64,000 bases of DNA from Methanomassiliicoccaceae archaeon UBA71 (GCA_002504405.1 DARO01000012.1:124001-188000); one strand, 5' to 3'; shown: positions 34,724-42,998, numbered from the stretch's first letter. Program-made: numbers and translations. The notes: generated by a model from the letters alone, not told the origin.

Positions 34724-35068
34724 ATGGCGCTCAGAAAGGGGCTGAGTGATAGGATATACACCATGGATGATCCAGATCACGATGTATGGAAGGCCGCCGA
34801 AATCGCCGAATCCTCAGAGGGGGCCGAGAAGCTCAGAGCCGAATTGATGATGGACCATCAGATGCTGTACTGGGGGTATCAAGAATTGTCCTATGCGCTG
34901 AGGGATAATCTGAGACTGCTCAGAGAACTCCTGGATGAGGAGGAGTACGACTCGATTATCGAGGATATATCGAGCATAGAACGCATAGTGGACAGACTGG
35001 ATTCCATCTACGGAAGAGAACTTGCCAGGTTGGAGTATAATCCATCCGCAGCAAATCCACCCTCGTAG
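34724..35068 (+). CDS. Hypothetical helical protein
   Basis: 114 residues from ATG 34724; CTATACAATAC at 34688 is a TATA-like element at suitable distance. It is rich in Glu, Leu and Arg, with helical segments AEIAESSEGAEKLRAELMMDHQMLYWGYQELSYALRDNLRLLRELLDEEEYDSIIEDISSIERIVDRL. No catalytic motif. It follows the PIN cassette by 42 bases and may belong to it. Unrecognised. Confidence 0.5.
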   Translation: MALRKGLSDRIYTMDDPDHDVWKAAEIAESSEGAEKLRAELMMDHQMLYWGYQELSYALRDNLRLLRELLDEEEYDSIIEDISSIERIVDRLDSIYGRELARLEYNPSAANPPS

Positions 35069-35241
35069 CCGAGGGAGGACGACCGTCATCGCACCCTCGG
35101 GAAGCAGGGCAATGCCAAATGAAGTTGGCATGATGCCTGTGGTTATCATCGGATTGCCGCAGATTCCATGCCTTCGGACATGCCATCCCCTGGCCACCAT
35201 ACCTTCCATGGCATGCATCGCAGATCCCCCGGAACACCCGC

Positions 35242-36438
35242 TTATCTCCCAGCCTCCGCCGAATCCAGCGGCTTGAGGAGCCTGCTCGCTGCCAGGACGG
35301 CGACCCCGAAGATCAGGACGGCCGCTGCCGCCAGACGGAACGACGCCGCATAACCCAGCGCGACGATCACCGGCCCCATGACGACCGCTGAGAGGGATGT
35401 GCCCAGGTTCATCAGGCACGAGTATATCCCCATAGTCCTCCCCTGAGCGGATGCTGGCGACATCATCGCCAGACAGTTGGTTATCGTCGGCATGCCTATC
35501 CCAAGCCCGACGCCCAGCACGCCCACGCCTATGCTGAGGACCGCCAGGTCATCCGATGCGAACAGGACCATGGCCACGGCCTGGAGCGCGAACGCGGCAA
35601 GCAGCACGTACTGGTATCCGGGGATGCGACGGACCCTCGAGTATGCGATGGATGTGAGCACCTGCGTCAGGCCCATGAGTGCCAGGACCATCCCGCAGAC
35701 GGTCATGCTCTCGCCCATGGACGTCAGTATGTCCGACGCGTTCACCGTGACGATGAACATGATGAACATCAGCATGAATATGGATGCGTATAGCACGGCC
35801 ATGTGCGCCGCCGCCCCCTGCGGGAACCCATCTGGGGCCCCGAGGCCCCTCCCGGGAACAGCCACGTCCCTGACCGCCAGCAGACCGGCGACCAGTATCG
35901 GCAATGCGATCAGGTACACGAGGAACGGGACGTTCCACGCCACGTCGGCCATCAGACCCCCTATCACCTCCAGCACCACGCCTCCGAACCCCATGAAGGC
36001 GGACTGGATTGCCATCACCCTGCGCCTCTCGTCGCCGTCGTAGTAGATTCCCATCAGCCCGGTGGCGGCCGTGGATATCCCTGCGATCCCTATCCCCAGG
36101 AACACCCTCGTGGCCAGGAGCGAGTATATGTCCGTGCAGAATTACCCGGATGCGCCGGACAGCATGAACAGCGCAAGGGACGCCACGAGGGTCCTCGCCA
36201 AGCCCACCCTGTCCGCCAGGTACCCCACCGGGAACCCGAAGACGGCCACGACGAGGGACGGCAGGGATACGACCATCGACGCCAGGTACTTGCTCGTCCC
36301 CAGTTCGACCTCGATCCCGTGCAGCGACGGAGAAACGGCTGCCGAACCCATCAGCACCATCATGGAAGCCATCAGGAGTGCGAGCTTTGTGAGTCCGGAA
36401 GGGCTGAACTGCCTGCCATCGGGCATCGTGAACGACAT
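35242..36438 (-). pseudogene. MFS transporter interrupted by one TAA codon
   Basis: A twelve-helix major-facilitator protein of ~398 codons. The motif GFPVGYLADRVGLARTLV after helix 2 is the MFS loop signature. An in-frame TAA at 36142-36144 falls in helix 4: ..LFMLSGASG, stop, then FCTDIYSLLATRVFLGIGIAG. The frame is otherwise intact through helices 5-12 to 35242. The stop is TAA, not the TAG used for pyrrolysine, so readthrough is unlikely. ATG 36105 could give a truncated product. Substrate cannot be read; drug or sugar exporters share this layout. Confidence 0.85.
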
Positions 36439-36577
36439 GATGCCATGTGTTCTTGCAGGAGATGCCTTAATCCTTTTTGTCGTTTGAATGCCTGTTAATA
36501 CACGGAACGGCCGATCGGACCGCCAGTCGCGCCCGGGTTTTTTGGGGGGAGGGGATCGCTCCCCCTCCCCTCTGCCC

Positions 36578-37390
36578 TCACTGCTGGGGGAAGAAGAACC
36601 CGGCGGTCATGTCAAGGTAGTTAGCACCGGAATACCCGGGACAGGCCTCGTTCACCCTGGCCTTGAACTCGTCGGCGGTCGTGCTCTCGGCGGCAATCCT
36701 CTTGAGATCCTCCAGATAACGGATCTTCGTCTCGACGTCCTCCCTGGTCTCGGGCCCGTAGTGGGAGGAGAGGAAGACCTGGAATCCCCTGTCGAGATAC
36801 CCCTTCAGGTTGGCTATCAGGGCGTCCGCGTGTCCGGCGCCTGCGACGATGGAATGGCAGTCGTGTCCGAGCATGTGCATGTACACGGCCTTCGCCTCCG
36901 GAATCTCCACTTCGTATGCATCGTTATCCGGCCTTATGACCATCTCGATCCCGGCGATCTCCAGGCTTCCTGCCCCGATCCTCTCGCCGTCCCCTATGAC
37001 GGAAGCGTCGAAGGCCTCCCCGAATATGCCGGAGAAGTTGGCGATCAGACCGTTCCCGCCACCGACGGTGTTGTACCTGTGGGCACTCTCCGTCATGTAC
37101 GACTTGACCTCGGGAAGGAAGGATCCTCCCGCGGCATGGTAGGCGACGAGCTTCCCCTTGACATCCAGCTTGCTCTCCCCGATGTACCTGGTCATCTCCT
37201 CGATGCTGTTCCTGAAGCACGGGAGCTCTATGACGACGGCCTTCCCGCCCTTCCCGATGAGGTTGGGCCTCTCGAGGATGATGACCTGGTCGTCGATGGC
37301 ATCCTTCGTGTTGTAGACATGGATCCGCATCTTTCCGCAGTCCATGATGGTCACTTCGCCGTTCTCCAGAGACACTGTCCTGCTGTTCAT
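36578..37390 (-). CDS. MBL-fold-like hypothetical protein
   Basis: 270 residues. The layout resembles a metallo-beta-lactamase: a strand-rich N-terminal half (VTIMDCGKMRIHVYNTKDAIDDQVIILE), a GHDCHSIVAGAGHADALIANLKGYLD segment and a final QVFLSSHYGPETREDVETKIRYLEDL like the usual '...GHG...' strand plus helix. The canonical HxHxDH motif is not visible, so any metal site is non-standard. Alone on the minus strand, divergent from the flavin-ferredoxin/macrodomain operon. Fold assignment is moderate, activity unknown. Confidence 0.55.
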   Translation of the reverse strand: MNSRTVSLENGEVTIMDCGKMRIHVYNTKDAIDDQVIILERPNLIGKGGKAVVIELPCFRNSIEEMTRYIGESKLDVKGKLVAYHAAGGSFLPEVKSYMTESAHRYNTVGGGNGLIANFSGIFGEAFDASVIGDGERIGAGSLEIAGIEMVIRPDNDAYEVEIPEAKAVYMHMLGHDCHSIVAGAGHADALIANLKGYLDRGFQVFLSSHYGPETREDVETKIRYLEDLKRIAAESTTADEFKARVNEACPGYSGANYLDMTAGFFFPQQ

Positions 37391-37476
37391 TTCTTTTTCT
37401 CCTCGACCGTGTCGGTCTCAGAGGGTAGTATGCGCCGAGGGTATTTGTATCAACCAGAAACTTGGTAGTAATATAG

Positions 37477-37490
37477 TTACCGACAGGTAA
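37477..37490. promoter_or_regulatory. Palindrome in the divergent promoter region
   Basis: TTACCGACAGGTAA, arms TTACC/GGTAA, 180 bases before the flavin-ferredoxin gene and 87 bases before the MBL-like gene. Possible operator. Confidence 0.45.
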
Positions 37491-37511
37491 TCGCCTTCAT
37501 CTGAGTTTATG

Positions 37512-37523
37512 GGAACAGGTGAT
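37512..37523. promoter_or_regulatory. HxlR-type operator half-site
   Basis: GGAACAGGTGAT is identical to one arm of the palindrome upstream of the HxlR gene (40301-40312, reverse strand). It suggests that the regulator also controls this promoter region. Confidence 0.45.
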
Positions 37524-37668
37524 TTCTGCAATATTCGGATGTAAACATCCTGTGTGTGAAGTTTTGACTCTCCGTAATATACAGATAAAATGGTTGATCG
37601 TTGGAAGCCGGCACGATCGTTACCTGGACGAAACTGACTTGATTATAACCCTGCCGGGGATATGATGC

Positions 37669-38328
37669 ATGTCCTCGGAAGAGGCGGAGGCTCATATGGG
37701 CTCGAAGGATGACAGCGAAACATACCTGAGATATCTGGTGGACCGGATGCACACGACGGTGCTCGCGACGATTGGCGGGGACGGATACCCCCGCACATGT
37801 GCCGTGGACATGATGTACGAAGACGAGGGGGGCGTGTATTTCCTCACGGCCAGAGGGAAAGACCTCTACCGCAGGCTCATGGATAACCCCCGGATCTCCC
37901 CGACAGGAGTGAAAGGGGAGGATACCATGTCCTCGGTCGCATTGAGCCTTGTCGGAGAGGCGGAGGAGGCCGGTGATGAGTACCTCCAAAGGATCCTGAA
38001 TTCCAACCCGTACATGATGGAGATATATCCGACAGAGAAGTCGCGTTCGGCGCTGACGGCGTTCCGCATCTGCAGAGGCAACGGCGAATGGTTCGACCTT
38101 TCCAAGAAACCGATCGAGAGGGCGCAGTTCTCCTTCGGGGGCATGCGCGTGACGGAGACGGGATACGCCATACTGGGGTCCTGCACAGGGTGCGGCAGAT
38201 GCGCCGACGTGTGCCCCCAGTCATGTATCGACACGAAGGCCGTTCCCTTTGCAATCGTACAGAGGAGCTGCCTGAGATGCGGGAACTGCTTCGAGGCGTG
38301 TCCGAATGGGGCCGTGGTGCAGAGGTGA
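37669..38328 (+). CDS. Pyridoxamine-oxidase-fold flavoprotein with C-terminal 2[4Fe-4S] ferredoxin domain
   Basis: 219 residues. The N-terminal ~140 residues have the PNPOx-like split-barrel (VDRMHTTVLATIGGDGYPRTCAVDMMYEDEGGVYFLTARGKDLYRRL), a fold that binds FMN or F420. The C-terminal ~55 residues carry two clusters: CTGCGRCADVCPQSC and CLRCGNCFEACP. Such fusions are probably electron carriers between ferredoxin and a flavin. The stop overlaps the macrodomain GTG (GTGA), so it is the first gene of a three-gene operon with macrodomain and sirtuin. Confidence 0.88.
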   Translation: MSSEEAEAHMGSKDDSETYLRYLVDRMHTTVLATIGGDGYPRTCAVDMMYEDEGGVYFLTARGKDLYRRLMDNPRISPTGVKGEDTMSSVALSLVGEAEEAGDEYLQRILNSNPYMMEIYPTEKSRSALTAFRICRGNGEWFDLSKKPIERAQFSFGGMRVTETGYAILGSCTGCGRCADVCPQSCIDTKAVPFAIVQRSCLRCGNCFEACPNGAVVQR

Positions 38329-39518
38329 CTGCGGTGTACGACCCCTCCCATGATATCGTCGCCCTGATACGCTCGTTTGCCGAGGATTCTGGGGTTCCGG
38401 TGTCGATACCGGATGACCCGGCCGGGAGATGGGACCTGCTCAGGGCGCTCGTGAACATCAGAGCGCCGGGATTGCCGTCGGAGGATGTGCTGGAGGCGCA
38501 GGACAGGGTCCTGACCGGCATCATACAAGCTCGCGGCGTGACCGATGCGGACAGCCTGGAGTTCCGCGATGGGATCTGTGTTTGGCAGGGGGACATAACC
38601 TCGCTGAGATGCGATGCGATCGTCAACGCCGCCAACAGCGGCATGCTGGGATGCTTCGCACCATGCCACGGTTGCATAGACAACGCCATCCACACTTTCG
38701 CCGGCGTTCAACTGAGGGCGGAATGCCAGAGGATGATGGGTGGTGCGTCGGAGCCGGTCGGGAGAGCGAGGATCACCGGCGCGTACAACCTCCCATGCAG
38801 CCGTGTGATCCATACCGTCGGGCCGATGATCCGCGGAATGGTGACCGAAGAGGACGAGAGGATGCTCCGCTGTTGCTATCGCTCCTGTCTGGAACTGGCG
38901 GATTCCGAAGGGCTGGGGACCATCGCGTTCTGCTGCATATCCACCGGGGAGTTCCGCTTCCCCAACAGGATGGCGGCGGAGATCGCGGTGGACGAGACTA
39001 CAAGGTTCCTTGAGGAACATGACATGAGGGTGGCATTCGATGTTTTCAAAGACGAGGACCTCGCAATCTACAGGGACATCCTCGGACGATCTCGAGACGC
39101 TCCGCAGATGGGTGTCCGAGTGCGATTCAATGGTGATAGGCGCAGGTTCAGGCCTCTCGACGTCCGCGGGACTGACGTACGACGGGGCGAGGTTCGAGGA
39201 GAACTTCCCGGACTTCATTGCCAGATACGGCTACCGCGACATGTACAGGGCATCCTTCCAGAAGTACGGCTCCCCGGAGGAGCACTGGGCTTTCTGGAGC
39301 CGCATGATAATGATGAACCGCTACGAACAGGAGGACAACGGCACCTACTCCGCGCTCCTCAGGATGGTGGAGGGCAGGGACTACTTCGTAATAACCACGA
39401 ACGTCGACCACTGCTTCCAGAAGTTCGGCTTCGACGAGTCCCGCCTGTACTACACCCAGGGCGACTACGGGCTCTGGCAGTGTCCGATGCCATGCCATCT
39501 GTCCACATACGACAATGA
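38325..39518 (+). CDS. Zinc-dependent macrodomain (protein ADP-ribosyl hydrolase); homology ends near 39,085
   Basis: GTG start, overlapping the previous stop. Residues 1-~250 are a macrodomain: VWQGDITSLRCDAIVNAANSGMLGC, then the Zn-macro signature FAPCHGCIDNAIHTFAGVQLRAEC (Cys and His ligands), IHTVGP, and CCISTGEFRFPN. These enzymes remove ADP-ribose from proteins and are paired with class-M sirtuins. After DEDLAIYRDILG (about 39,085) the frame has no stop and runs to 39518 as an out-of-frame shadow of the sirtuin. Either the stop was lost by a one-base change, or an ancestral macrodomain-sirtuin fusion was frameshifted. Confidence 0.83.
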   Translation: MTAVYDPSHDIVALIRSFAEDSGVPVSIPDDPAGRWDLLRALVNIRAPGLPSEDVLEAQDRVLTGIIQARGVTDADSLEFRDGICVWQGDITSLRCDAIVNAANSGMLGCFAPCHGCIDNAIHTFAGVQLRAECQRMMGGASEPVGRARITGAYNLPCSRVIHTVGPMIRGMVTEEDERMLRCCYRSCLELADSEGLGTIAFCCISTGEFRFPNRMAAEIAVDETTRFLEEHDMRVAFDVFKDEDLAIYRDILGRSRDAPQMGVRVRFNGDRRRFRPLDVRGTDVRRGEVRGELPGLHCQIRLPRHVQGILPEVRLPGGALGFLEPHDNDEPLRTGGQRHLLRAPQDGGGQGLLRNNHERRPLLPEVRLRRVPPVLHPGRLRALAVSDAMPSVHIRQ

Positions 39519-39933
39519 ATCTGCCGTCAGAAGGATGGCGGATGAGCAGGACGGCATGAGGATCCCCTCCGAACTGGTACCGCACTGCCCCGTCTGCGGC
39601 AGGGAGATGACCATGAACCTCCGTGTGGACGACACCTTCGTCCAGGACTCCGGATGGTACGACGCCGCGAACAGGTATGAAGCGTTCCTGGACTCGCATT
39701 CCGAAACGGATACGCTGTACCTGGAGCTGGGAGTTGGCTACAACACGCCCGGGATCATCAAGTACCCGTTTTGGAACATGGCCATCAGGAACAGGAACTC
39801 GCGCTATGCATGCGTGAATCTGGGCGAACCGTTCTATCCCGATCAGCTCGGCGACAGGGCAATCGGATTGGACATGGACGTGGGGCTGGCACTGAGAAGC
39901 ATATGCGGCATGTCACGATTTCCGTTCCTGTGA
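39040..39933 (+). CDS. Class-M sirtuin (SirTM-like protein ADP-ribosyltransferase)
   Basis: Rossmann core GAGSGLSTSAGLTYDGARFEENF, then FIARYGYRDMYRASF, NRYEQEDNGTY, VITTNVDHCFQKFGF, and TQGDYGLWQCP. CPMPC ... CPVCG provide a zinc site. These match class M sirtuins, which ADP-ribosylate a lipoylated carrier protein and act opposite the partner macrodomain. The residues before about DDLETLRRW (39,088) read in frame from ATG 39040 but are a shadow of the macrodomain, so the true N-terminus is unclear. The gcvH-L carrier and lipoate ligase of the known operons are absent here. Confidence 0.83.
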   Translation: MFSKTRTSQSTGTSSDDLETLRRWVSECDSMVIGAGSGLSTSAGLTYDGARFEENFPDFIARYGYRDMYRASFQKYGSPEEHWAFWSRMIMMNRYEQEDNGTYSALLRMVEGRDYFVITTNVDHCFQKFGFDESRLYYTQGDYGLWQCPMPCHLSTYDNESAVRRMADEQDGMRIPSELVPHCPVCGREMTMNLRVDDTFVQDSGWYDAANRYEAFLDSHSETDTLYLELGVGYNTPGIIKYPFWNMAIRNRNSRYACVNLGEPFYPDQLGDRAIGLDMDVGLALRSICGMSRFPFL

Positions 39934-40260
39934 TTCCGCGACAAGCCTCTTGTAGTTCCAGCCCCAGTCCTCGAGCGCGTCCAAGACGGGGTAGAGGGTC
40001 TCGCCGAGACCGGTGAGGCTGTACTCGACCCGCGGCGGGACCTCCGGATAGACTGTGCGGTTCACGAGCTCGTGCTCCTCCATGCTGCGGAGCTTCTCAG
40101 TGAGGACCTTCTGAGAGATCCCCTTCAGAGACTTCTGAAGCTCCCCGAACCTCTTGGTGCCAGTCCTGAGGTCCCTCAGGATCAAAACAACCCACTTGTC
40201 GCTGATGAGAAGCAAGGTGGTCTCCACAGGGCACGGAGGGAGATCGGTGATCATGAACAT
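39913..40260 (-). CDS. HxlR-family transcriptional regulator
   Basis: Winged-helix regulator of 115 residues. DLPPCPVETTLLLISDKWVVLILRDLRTGTKRFGELQKSLKGISQKVLTEKLRSMEEHELVNRTVYPEVPPRVEYSLTGLGETL is the complete HxlR signature. The Cys before P-V-E corresponds to the redox- or aldehyde-sensing Cys of HypR/HxlR members. The end overlaps the convergent sirtuin gene by 21 bases. An imperfect palindrome 31-52 bases before its start is the probable autoregulatory site. ATG 40254 is an alternative start. Confidence 0.92.
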   Translation of the reverse strand: MFMITDLPPCPVETTLLLISDKWVVLILRDLRTGTKRFGELQKSLKGISQKVLTEKLRSMEEHELVNRTVYPEVPPRVEYSLTGLGETLYPVLDALEDWGWNYKRLVAESQERKS

Positions 40261-40290
40261 GCATGCGGATTTCCGTATTTGGTGATTTGC

Positions 40291-40312
40291 GGAACTGGTT
40301 ATCACCTGTTCC
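40291..40312. promoter_or_regulatory. Probable HxlR operator, 22-bp imperfect palindrome
   Basis: Arms GGAACtGGTtA and TcACCtGTTCC pair with two mismatches. It lies just upstream of the regulator gene, and the GGAACAGGTGAT arm recurs at 37512-37523. Confidence 0.6.
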
Positions 40313-40617
40313 TGCCGTTACAGGATCGTCCGGACGGATTGGCATGACCCGTGACGGATCCTACCATCCCGACATGTATGGCGCCAGAACAAACCGAAGG
40401 CCGTCCCGACAGGGATTGGCAGGAGACCCCGCCCCATGCGCTGATGATCGGTCAGACCTATCGGTAGCCCTCCCCAGTTCCTCCTAGGATGACCCGGCGA
40501 GTCCCTCCGCCCTCGCCTGACCCTCGGTCATGGATTGTTCGTGAACCTTTCTCGGATGCCGTTATGGATGATCGGTCATGTATGATTACAAAGGTGGTGG
40601 ATGGACCTGACCGGTCA
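40313..40617. other. Intergenic stretch, no gene seen
   Basis: About 300 bases. Contains two copies of GATGATCGGTCA (around 40441 and 40568) and a CCGGTCACCGG near 40608. Short frames lack ribosome sites and family resemblance. Confidence 0.4.
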
Positions 40618-41007
40618 CCGGCTGCCCCCATGAAGACCGGATCGGGGCTCGTCGTACTTCCTGTTGGACCCCCGGCTCTTCTCCACCGGGTACCTCTCCC
40701 CGTTCAGGCGTATCTTCCCCTCCAGGGCCGAATACAGGTCTATGCCGTTCATCTGGGAGAAGCGGAGCACGAAATACAGCACGTCCGCCAGCTCCTGCTC
40801 CACCTCCGCCCTCGTCCCCGGGGATGACATCATGGCCTCGGACTCGTCGGCATCCTTGAAGCGGAATATCTGGAGGAGCTCCGACGCCTCGGTTGAGATG
40901 CCTATGGCCAGATCCTTGGGGTTGTGGAACCTGTCCCATTCCCGTTCCGCGCAGAACCCCTCGACAAGTGCCTTTGCATCCGATATCGTGGCTTCGCTGT
41001 CGTCCAT
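40615..41007 (-). CDS. MazG-like nucleotide pyrophosphohydrolase
   Basis: 130 residues, all-alpha NTP-PPase. IGISTEASELLQIFRF and EVEQELADVLYFVLRFSQMNGIDLYSALEGKIRLNGERYPVEKSRGSNRKYDE give the ExxE and ExxD metal-binding helices and the basic tail of the MazG-like subgroup. It hydrolyses nucleoside triphosphates, possibly house-cleaning of non-canonical ones. The start at 41007 gives the usual N-terminus; an upstream ATG at 41055 is possible. It ends in YDE..SGLHGGSR. Confidence 0.85.
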   Translation of the reverse strand: MDDSEATISDAKALVEGFCAEREWDRFHNPKDLAIGISTEASELLQIFRFKDADESEAMMSSPGTRAEVEQELADVLYFVLRFSQMNGIDLYSALEGKIRLNGERYPVEKSRGSNRKYDEPRSGLHGGSR

Positions 41008-41110
41008 GGTACCGCCGGACTGGATCGTCGGGCCCGTATCAAGATGTTTCGGCATCCCTCGGATGTGATAACAGCGTTAACCTTTACTACCCCCACCGCC
41101 TTCGGGATCC

Positions 41111-41722
41111 ATGGACGGGAAGAGGATCGTCATAGACAAGGAGAGGTGCGACGGATGCGGGCTATGCGTGAGCGCCTGCCATGAAGGCGCGCTCGCCATC
41201 GTCGATGGGAAGGCGGAAGTCGTCAGGGAGGAAGTGTGCGACGGGTTCGGCGACTGCCTTCCGGCGTGCCCCCGCGGAGCCATAGCCCTCGCTGCGCCGT
41301 CGCCCATCGCCGCCGACCCGCTGCCAGCGGTCTCGCCGGCGTCTTGCCTCATGGCGGAGCCCGGATACCAGTGGCCTATACAGATGGCCCTCGTCCCGGA
41401 GCGGTCCGATTTCTTCAGGGGGACCGTCGTCATCGCCGCGGACTGCACGGCGTTCGCGACCGACGGATTCAGGGAGCGCTTCATAGGGTCGGATGCCGTC
41501 ATAATCGGATGCCCGAAGCTGGACGACCGCAGAAGGTTCGAGAAGGTCTCGGCCATCCTGAGGGACAACCGCATCGACAGGGTCCGCGTGATCAGGATGG
41601 AGGTCCCCTGCTGCAGGGCCATCACCGCCATCGTCCGCGAGGCCGCGGAGAGGTCCGGAAGGGAGATCGTGGTCGAGGAGACTGTGGTGTCCCGCAGCGG
41701 CTCGGTTGTCTCAGGGAACTGA
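41111..41722 (+). CDS. 4Fe-4S ferredoxin-domain protein with C-terminal alpha/beta domain
   Basis: 203 residues. The first ~55 contain CDGCGLCVSACHEGALAI and CDGFGDCLPACPRGAI; in the second, the usual second Cys of CxxC is Phe (CDGFGDC), so one cluster may be altered. The rest (GTVVIAADCTAFATDGFRERFIGSDAVIIGCPKLDDRR...VPCCRAI) is a Cys-containing alpha/beta domain common in archaeal iron-sulfur proteins of unknown reaction. The C-terminus overlaps the convergent kinase gene by 12 bases. Confidence 0.8.
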   Translation: MDGKRIVIDKERCDGCGLCVSACHEGALAIVDGKAEVVREEVCDGFGDCLPACPRGAIALAAPSPIAADPLPAVSPASCLMAEPGYQWPIQMALVPERSDFFRGTVVIAADCTAFATDGFRERFIGSDAVIIGCPKLDDRRRFEKVSAILRDNRIDRVRVIRMEVPCCRAITAIVREAAERSGREIVVEETVVSRSGSVVSGN

Positions 41723-42295
41723 CTGGCTCTGCCCGAACACCCTGATGAGGAGGCCGTCCTCGACGGTCACGCGGTCCGCGGTGTTGTCGACCACGATCCA
41801 CCCGTCGGCCAGGTCGAGCATGCGCCTGCGTATGGCGGTGAGCTTCTCCTCCGTCTCGAAGGCCTCTATGTCGTCCCCGCGAGAATTGATGCGCCTCATC
41901 GCCGTCTCTGCGTCGACGTCGACGTATATCCCCACATCGGGCATCGGGAGAACCGACCCTATGATCCTGTAGAGCGTCCTGTGCAGGCCGTCCGGCATGT
42001 AGGCCACCGCCATGATGTACCTGACGAAGATCACATCGTCGTACCCGGCGCCCACGCGTTTGACCCTGGACAGGGACGAGAGTATGTCCAGGACGTAGAA
42101 CGAGGTCGAGAACAGCATGGCTGCCTTGCCCTGCTTGAGGAGGAACCTGCGCGACATGCGCCCGAACCATGTGCCGGAGTTGGGATGCGTTATCACGAGC
42201 ACCCGCCTGCCGTCGGACTCCAGCCTGCCCCTGAGCATTTCCGCCACGGTGCTCTTCCCCGCACCGTCCATGCCGTCCACGACGTACCATGCCAT
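41711..42295 (-). CDS. Thymidylate-kinase-like P-loop kinase
   Basis: 194 residues. P-loop GMDGAGKSTVAEML near residue 8-20 and a LID-type segment DAETAMRRINSRGDDIEAFETEEKL place it in the thymidylate kinase family. The usual DRY motif region reads IFVRYIMAVAYMPDGLH, so substrate specificity may differ from dTMP. It lies 4 bases from the stop of the dolichol-kinase-like gene in the same direction. Confidence 0.8.
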   Translation of the reverse strand: MAWYVVDGMDGAGKSTVAEMLRGRLESDGRRVLVITHPNSGTWFGRMSRRFLLKQGKAAMLFSTSFYVLDILSSLSRVKRVGAGYDDVIFVRYIMAVAYMPDGLHRTLYRIIGSVLPMPDVGIYVDVDAETAMRRINSRGDDIEAFETEEKLTAIRRRMLDLADGWIVVDNTADRVTVEDGLLIRVFGQSQSVP

Positions 42296-42299
42296 GGCA

Positions 42300-42998
42300 T
42301 CACAGCCCCAGCAGGACCATGGCGCCCGTGACGGTCAGGGGTATGGCGAGGTTGTCGAACTCTCCGGGACAGACCGCCTCGACTACCGTCGCCACGAGTC
42401 CCGCGACGGGGGCGAGGACCCAGAGGGGGCTCGCGCCGGGGACGTCCCCTGCGGGGTATAGGCCGGCCGATGCGATCGCCCAGTAGAACAGGACCATGAC
42501 GACTGTCATCACAGCCGTCGCGGCGAAGACCCCGATGGACCCCTCCAGGGATTTCCCGTTGATCGTTTTATGCCTGCCGAACTTCCTACCGACGACGCTG
42601 CCTATGCCGTCGCCCCAGGTCATGGCCATGATGCCTACGGAGGCTGCGACCCAGTGGTCCGGGAAGCACAGGAGGACGAGGATCGTGATGCTGATCGCGT
42701 ACAGGAACAGGCCCTGCTTGTGGCCCTTGTTCTTGGACAGGTCCCCCAGCTTGGAGCGGGAAACCGCATTGTCCTTCATCATAGCGAATAAGAGCACTAT
42801 CGCAAAGGGGATCGTGAAGAAGACGAGCATGATCCAGCCTTCTGAGAACATCCACCAAACGAAGGCGAACGTGCCGACCCCGATGTGGACGACCTTCCTG
42901 ACATCGGCGGTGGATCCCCTGCGCTCAAGGATGAGTGCGACACCGAGGAACGTACCGATTATTGCGTAGACGAGGACGAGCCCCAGAATGTTCAGCAT
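42300..42998 (-). CDS. Dolichol/phytol kinase-like (SEC59/CTP-dependent) membrane protein
   Basis: About 232 residues, 7 membrane segments. TADVRKVVHIGVGTF and TWGDGIGSVVGRKFGRHKTINGKSLEGSIGVF are the CTP-dependent kinase / cytidylyltransferase-like signature of the SEC59, VTE5 and CdsA-related group. In archaea such enzymes phosphorylate polyprenols or geranylgeraniol for lipid recycling. An in-frame ATG at 43049 would add 17 residues. It is divergent from the prenyltransferase gene, and both probably serve membrane-lipid synthesis. Confidence 0.8.
   Translation of the reverse strand: MLNILGLVLVYAIIGTFLGVALILERRGSTADVRKVVHIGVGTFAFVWWMFSEGWIMLVFFTIPFAIVLLFAMMKDNAVSRSKLGDLSKNKGHKQGLFLYAISITILVLLCFPDHWVAASVGIMAMTWGDGIGSVVGRKFGRHKTINGKSLEGSIGVFAATAVMTVVMVLFYWAIASAGLYPAGDVPGASPLWVLAPVAGLVATVVEAVCPGEFDNLAIPLTVTGAMVLLGL

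Noticed and set aside
36142..36144. Possible pyrrolysine readthrough in the MFS gene.
   Set aside because: The stop codon is TAA; pyrrolysine uses TAG.
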